Shown here in pieces: positions 60,267 through 64,000 of a stretch of DNA of 64,000 nucleotides. A model generated the notes under the pieces. The model saw only the letters and a list, made by a program, of their open reading frames with translations, was not told the origin of the DNA and did not search any database. Position 1 is the first letter of the stretch. Every line of letters begins with the position of its first letter. This DNA is from Desarmillaria ectypa (Eukaryota; Basidiomycota; Agaricomycetes; Agaricales; Physalacriaceae), in assembly GCA_030407005.1 (NCBI GenBank), contig JAUDYN010000004.1, positions 744,001 through 808,000 of the forward strand. Direction: 5' to 3'. A program made the translations under genes and the position numbers.

Positions 60267-63200
60267 GGATCTCCTTATGGACTTGGGCCATCTTTTCTGT
60301 GAATTCCATAGCTGCCAGATTCCCAAACATGGTTTTTCAGATTGAGTCAGAAATCAGTTGGGAATTTCTGCCATATAAAGTCATGAAGGGACTTTTACTA
60401 GTAGTAGAGTGTATGTGATTGTTATAGGTGAATTCCATGAGAGATAACCATTTCATCCAATTGGTCTGTTGATAGTTGACAAAGATGCAGAGATATTTTT
60501 CAACCTCTTGATTGATATGCTCTGTTTGTCCATCTGTCTGGGGGTGATATGCTGTAGATGCATTTTGTGTAATATTCAGCATCCAGTATAATTCCTTCAT
60601 GAAAGAGGATATAAACTAAGGTCTTTGATCCGAAATTATGACCTGTGGCATTCTATGTTTTGTGTAGACATGATTTTGGAGTGTATGGGTCCATCCTTCT
60701 GCAGATAACTCTCTATGACAAGGAATTAGAAGGATTGTTTTGAAGAATCAATCTACAATAACAAGTAAGACATCATATCCTTCTGATTCTGGAAGACCAG
60801 TGACCATGTCAACTGAGATGTGAGTCCAGGGTGCCTCAGGAATTGTGTTTGGATGAAGAGGGGCAGCTTTAGCCTGAGTGTCATTTTTTGTTCTTTGACA
60901 CATTTCATATCCTTTGATATAGATCTCAATGTCTTTCTTTATTTTTAGCCACCAGTATTCTCATAATACTAGTTCCTTAGTTTTAGTGATACCTGGGTGT
61001 CCTGCTGTGATATGGTCATGGTGTCAGGCAATGATTTCATCTCAGAGAGTTTTGTTTTGGGGAATATAGATGCATCCATCATACCATAACAGTCCATCTT
61101 CTTGTGTAATTCCTCATTTGTGATTAAGGGATTTTTCAATCCCTTGATCCCACTGTCTCTTTTGTCATGTTGCATCTCTTATACACATGGTTTGTTTATC
61201 AGAGGTGGGCAACACAAGTGCCTTGAAATGTTCTGGAGAAAGGACGACTATGTCTTGATTGTCTTTCTTCTCTTGGTCATGATCATCATGTCAACTGAGT
61301 AGATTGGTCTTTTTGTTGGCTACTCTGGCCTTATGCTGGAGGATAAAATGATACTCAGCCAATTTGGTAATCCATCAAGCTTGTCAATGATTCAGCTTTT
61401 GCAGTTTTTGGAAGTACTGGAGGTTTTGGTGATCCATCCAGATTTCAATTGTTTCCTTGGCACCCAGAAGGTAATAGTGCCATTCTTCCAAAGCCAACAT
61501 AATCACCAGCAATTCTTTATCATAGATTTTGTAATTGTGCTCAGTGACAGTTAAGGCTTTGGACATGAAGGTGACAGGCCTCCATTTGCCATTTTATTCT
61601 TGACTCAGGACAGTGTCAATGGCTCTATCACTTGAGTCTGCTTCTACTTGGAATTTTCCTTCATTGGAGAAGATGGTGAGAACTATGTTTATTGTCATCA
61701 GCTTCTTAAGTTGTAAGAATGCCTGTTCCTATTCTATTCCCCATGTCCAGTCAGTCTTGCCAGTTAGCTGTGTCAGGGATCCAACTATCTTGGAGTAGTC
61801 ATATATGAATTTTTGATAGAAGTTAGTGAACCCTAAGAAGGATTGTAATTTCTTTTTCTTGGTAGGGATTGGCTATTCAGCGATTCCTGCTACTTTGATG
61901 GGATCCATTTGGATAGCATCCTCACTAATGATGACTCCTAAGTACTCAGTTTTGAGTACTTTGAACTTGCATTTCTCAGCTTTGAGAAATAATTTATTCT
62001 CCCATAGGCATTAGAGAACTTATCATACAATAGTGCAGTGTTTGGAGAGATTTTTGGTGAATATGAGGATATCATTAAGATAGATAGTTACTTTTCCTCC
62101 AGCAATGAGATCTTTGAAAATGTTGTTCATCATCCACTGGAATGTGGCTGATGAATTTGTAAGGCTGAAGAATATGACTGTAGGCTCAAAAAGATCTCAG
62201 TTGGTTCTGAATGCAGCCTTTTCTTTATCTCCGTCTTGAATGTGTACATTGTTATATCCTCATCAGATGTCTAGCTTCGAGAAGTATTTTGTTTCTTATA
62301 ACTTGTTGATGAGTTCAGAGATTAAGAGAAGAGGATAATGATTCTTGATCATCATTTCATTTAGCTTTTGGTAGTCTTGAACAGGCTATAATGAACCATC
62401 CTTTTTCTTGATAAAGAAAAAGAGAGAGGTGAAAGGGGATTTAGAGGGATGGATTCATCCTGAGTCTAAATTCTTGTCGAGGAACTTGTCAAGTTGTTCT
62501 TGTTCATTTCAGTTGAGTGGGTAAACCTTGCAGTCTAATGTCAATTTGGCATTGGGTATTAGCTCAATAGCATAGTCCCAGGGTTTGCAATCAGAGAGTT
62601 TCTCAAAGATTTCTTTAGAGAATAAATCTCTGAAGCTCTGGTACTGAGGAAGTACTAATTCCTCAAATGTCTTTTTTGGTTTTCCTGCATTTGCAGCTGC
62701 AGCCAACTCATTGGTATAGTGTACTGCTCATAGGATAAGTTTTTCTTGCATATTGACTGTAAGAATACTTTCACCTTCTTCTAGTTCTTCATCCCATCTG
62801 TCTTCATTGTCCACATCAGGGAGAAGAAATGGAATTTTAACACAGTGGCAGCATCCAAAGGTCATTCAGCCTATTTTCCAATTAATCAGCAGATTATAGT
62901 GTTTAAGCCAATTGTGGCCCAGATATACTATTTTAGAGCCTAAGTTCATGATGGCTAGCTTGATTCATTTGGTATGGTCTCCAATAGTCATACAGATTTC
63001 CACAAATTCAGTGATATTACTGTCCTTGTTATGGGTTTCATCTGTATTATAGACTGGGATTGGAGCAGCAGCCTTTTGGGTGTCCAATTGGTGTTCTTGG
63101 ACATAGCTTCAGTTGATAGAGCTACCTGTGCAGCCACTATCCAACAATGCTCAGGTTGTCAATGTCTTCTTCCCTATATAAGGAGCAAGTTGTATATCCA

Positions 63201-64000
63201 CCAGAAGGTCCTGACTAGAACTTTTGGTACTGCAGATGTACTAGATCAGTTCATGAAGTTCATAGAGCTGCTTTTAAGCTAGACTCTCTTCAGTCTGTAA
63301 GCTCTGTGTGAGCTCATCAGTGATCTCCCTGAGTCATTTAGGATAAACCTAAGTAGAGAGTATGGCTTTGGCAACAGCCAAGTTCTTGGTGGTATGAATA
63401 GTGTGTAAAGTCCAATCAACTCCAAAGGGTTTATATCACATGTGATTGGGTACTCCTATAACTGGCGGGATTTTGGAATTTGGTACCCCTTTGTTGGGCA
63501 GGATCAGTATTGGGGTTCTGGCTTTAGACTGTTTTGCCTTCCATTGTAGGAACACCATGTTATCCTCTTCATCGGGTACTTCAATGATGGTGGTAATTCT
63601 GCTGGAGTGCCCTCTTTTCACTGCCTGGGTGCTAGCAGCTTTCCCCTGTTTTTTGGCTTGCACTTGCACCTCTGATAAGATAGAAGTCTCAGTACTACCT
63701 TTCTTGGAGGTGTCAGCAGAGCTGTCAGGGCTGGGTCCTGTAGCAAATATGGATTCTATCATTGCCTTCAGATCAACCAACCCCTTCCCTCTAGCTAATC
63801 TGGGTAGCACATGGCTTGTCCTCTGACCAGTGTGGACCGATTCTTCCTGGAATTCTTATGAGTCAGATGTCTGTTTCATCAGATCCATCTGGACATCCTG
63901 AGAGTTGTCTTTCCAACTCATCGTAGGTCTTCTGATCTCTGTCTTGGGTCCTGGGTCTTCAGCCTTGGTGAGCGCTTATTTCCCCCAACAGCTCTGGTGA

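Larger units (their letters stand above)
59321..64000 (-). mobile_element. Ty3/gypsy element 2, pol remains, runs off the window
   Basis: Minus strand, C-terminus first: a chromodomain-linked tail (59,432-59,632), then integrase (60,337-60,600, [16 protein letters not shown]), RNase H (61,384-61,566, LTVTEHNYKIYDKELL), and reverse transcriptase about 61,800-62,500 with the motif YLNDILIF (YLDD changed). Protease near 63,130 has an intact ALLDSGCTGSSI. An upstream region (63,436-63,810) with low-complexity Ser/Lys sequence is possibly the gag C-terminal part. Many stops are TGA/TAG. The 5' LTR and gag capsid are outside the window. A solo LTR interrupts integrase and tail at 59,834-60,261. Confidence 0.85.

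Overview
The window looks like nuclear DNA of a mushroom-forming basidiomycete (Agaricomycetes). Genes are cut by many introns of about 45-62 nt with GT-AG ends and CTAAT/CTGAC-type branch sites. The families also fit: a FunK1 fungal kinase, a plant-cell-wall GH10 xylanase, a KRE6/SKN1-type GH16 cell-wall protein, two MFS transporters and long LTR retrotransposons. I cannot name the species. No rRNA, tRNA, CRISPR or operon-like features were seen.

Layout. 1-1.35 kb: repeat-rich, with a copy of a dispersed repeat. 1.35-4.4 kb: a FunK1 kinase with an in-frame TGA and a decayed second copy. 5.2-7.05 kb: an intact secreted GH10 xylanase with 14-15 introns and a 2-nt microexon. 9.87-12.2 kb: an intact GH16 protein. 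13.1-14.6 kb: a broken F-box gene. 15.6-17.5 kb: MFS transporter 1. 18.3-20.0 kb (minus): an RRM protein. 20.2-21.1 kb (minus): an APH-like pseudogene. 21.7-23.7 kb: MFS transporter 2 (monocarboxylate type).

The centre, 25.8-42.6 kb, is the most unusual part. Two copies of one module lie in direct orientation, at 25.86-30.79 and 36.55-41.48 kb. Each is a convergent pair of about 700-aa and 820-aa paralogues whose stop codons are 1 nt and 8 nt apart. The plus-strand member (A, C) keeps a full kinase core (glycine loop, VxVK lysine, HGDxxxxN, DFD). The minus-strand member (B, D) has lost the catalytic Asp (HGN or HGE) and the DFG Asp (ISW), so it is a predicted pseudokinase. The coding parts have diverged, yet about 700 bp just upstream of B and D is nearly identical between the modules. 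The module belongs to a larger segmental duplication that also carried MFS transporter 2, now a deleted remnant at 34.76-35.07 kb. Decayed copies of an AKAP7/ASCC1-like 2H phosphoesterase gene lie at 24.7, 33.3 and 44.6 kb.

42.6-64 kb is transposon territory: a hAT-like element with an 8-bp target duplication, then a Ty1/copia element on the minus strand. A chromodomain Ty3/gypsy element is inserted into the copia with a 5-bp target duplication (GTCTG). That gypsy element carries a 1.36-kb solo LTR in its 3' LTR. A second gypsy element is inserted in the copia gag and runs off the window; it contains a 428-bp solo LTR with its own 5-bp duplication. These elements are CpG-poor and full of C-to-T/G-to-A type stops, including mutated reverse-transcriptase motifs, which suggests methylation-linked decay or a RIP-like process. 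Intron maps and domain calls were made by eye; no alignment or database search was run.
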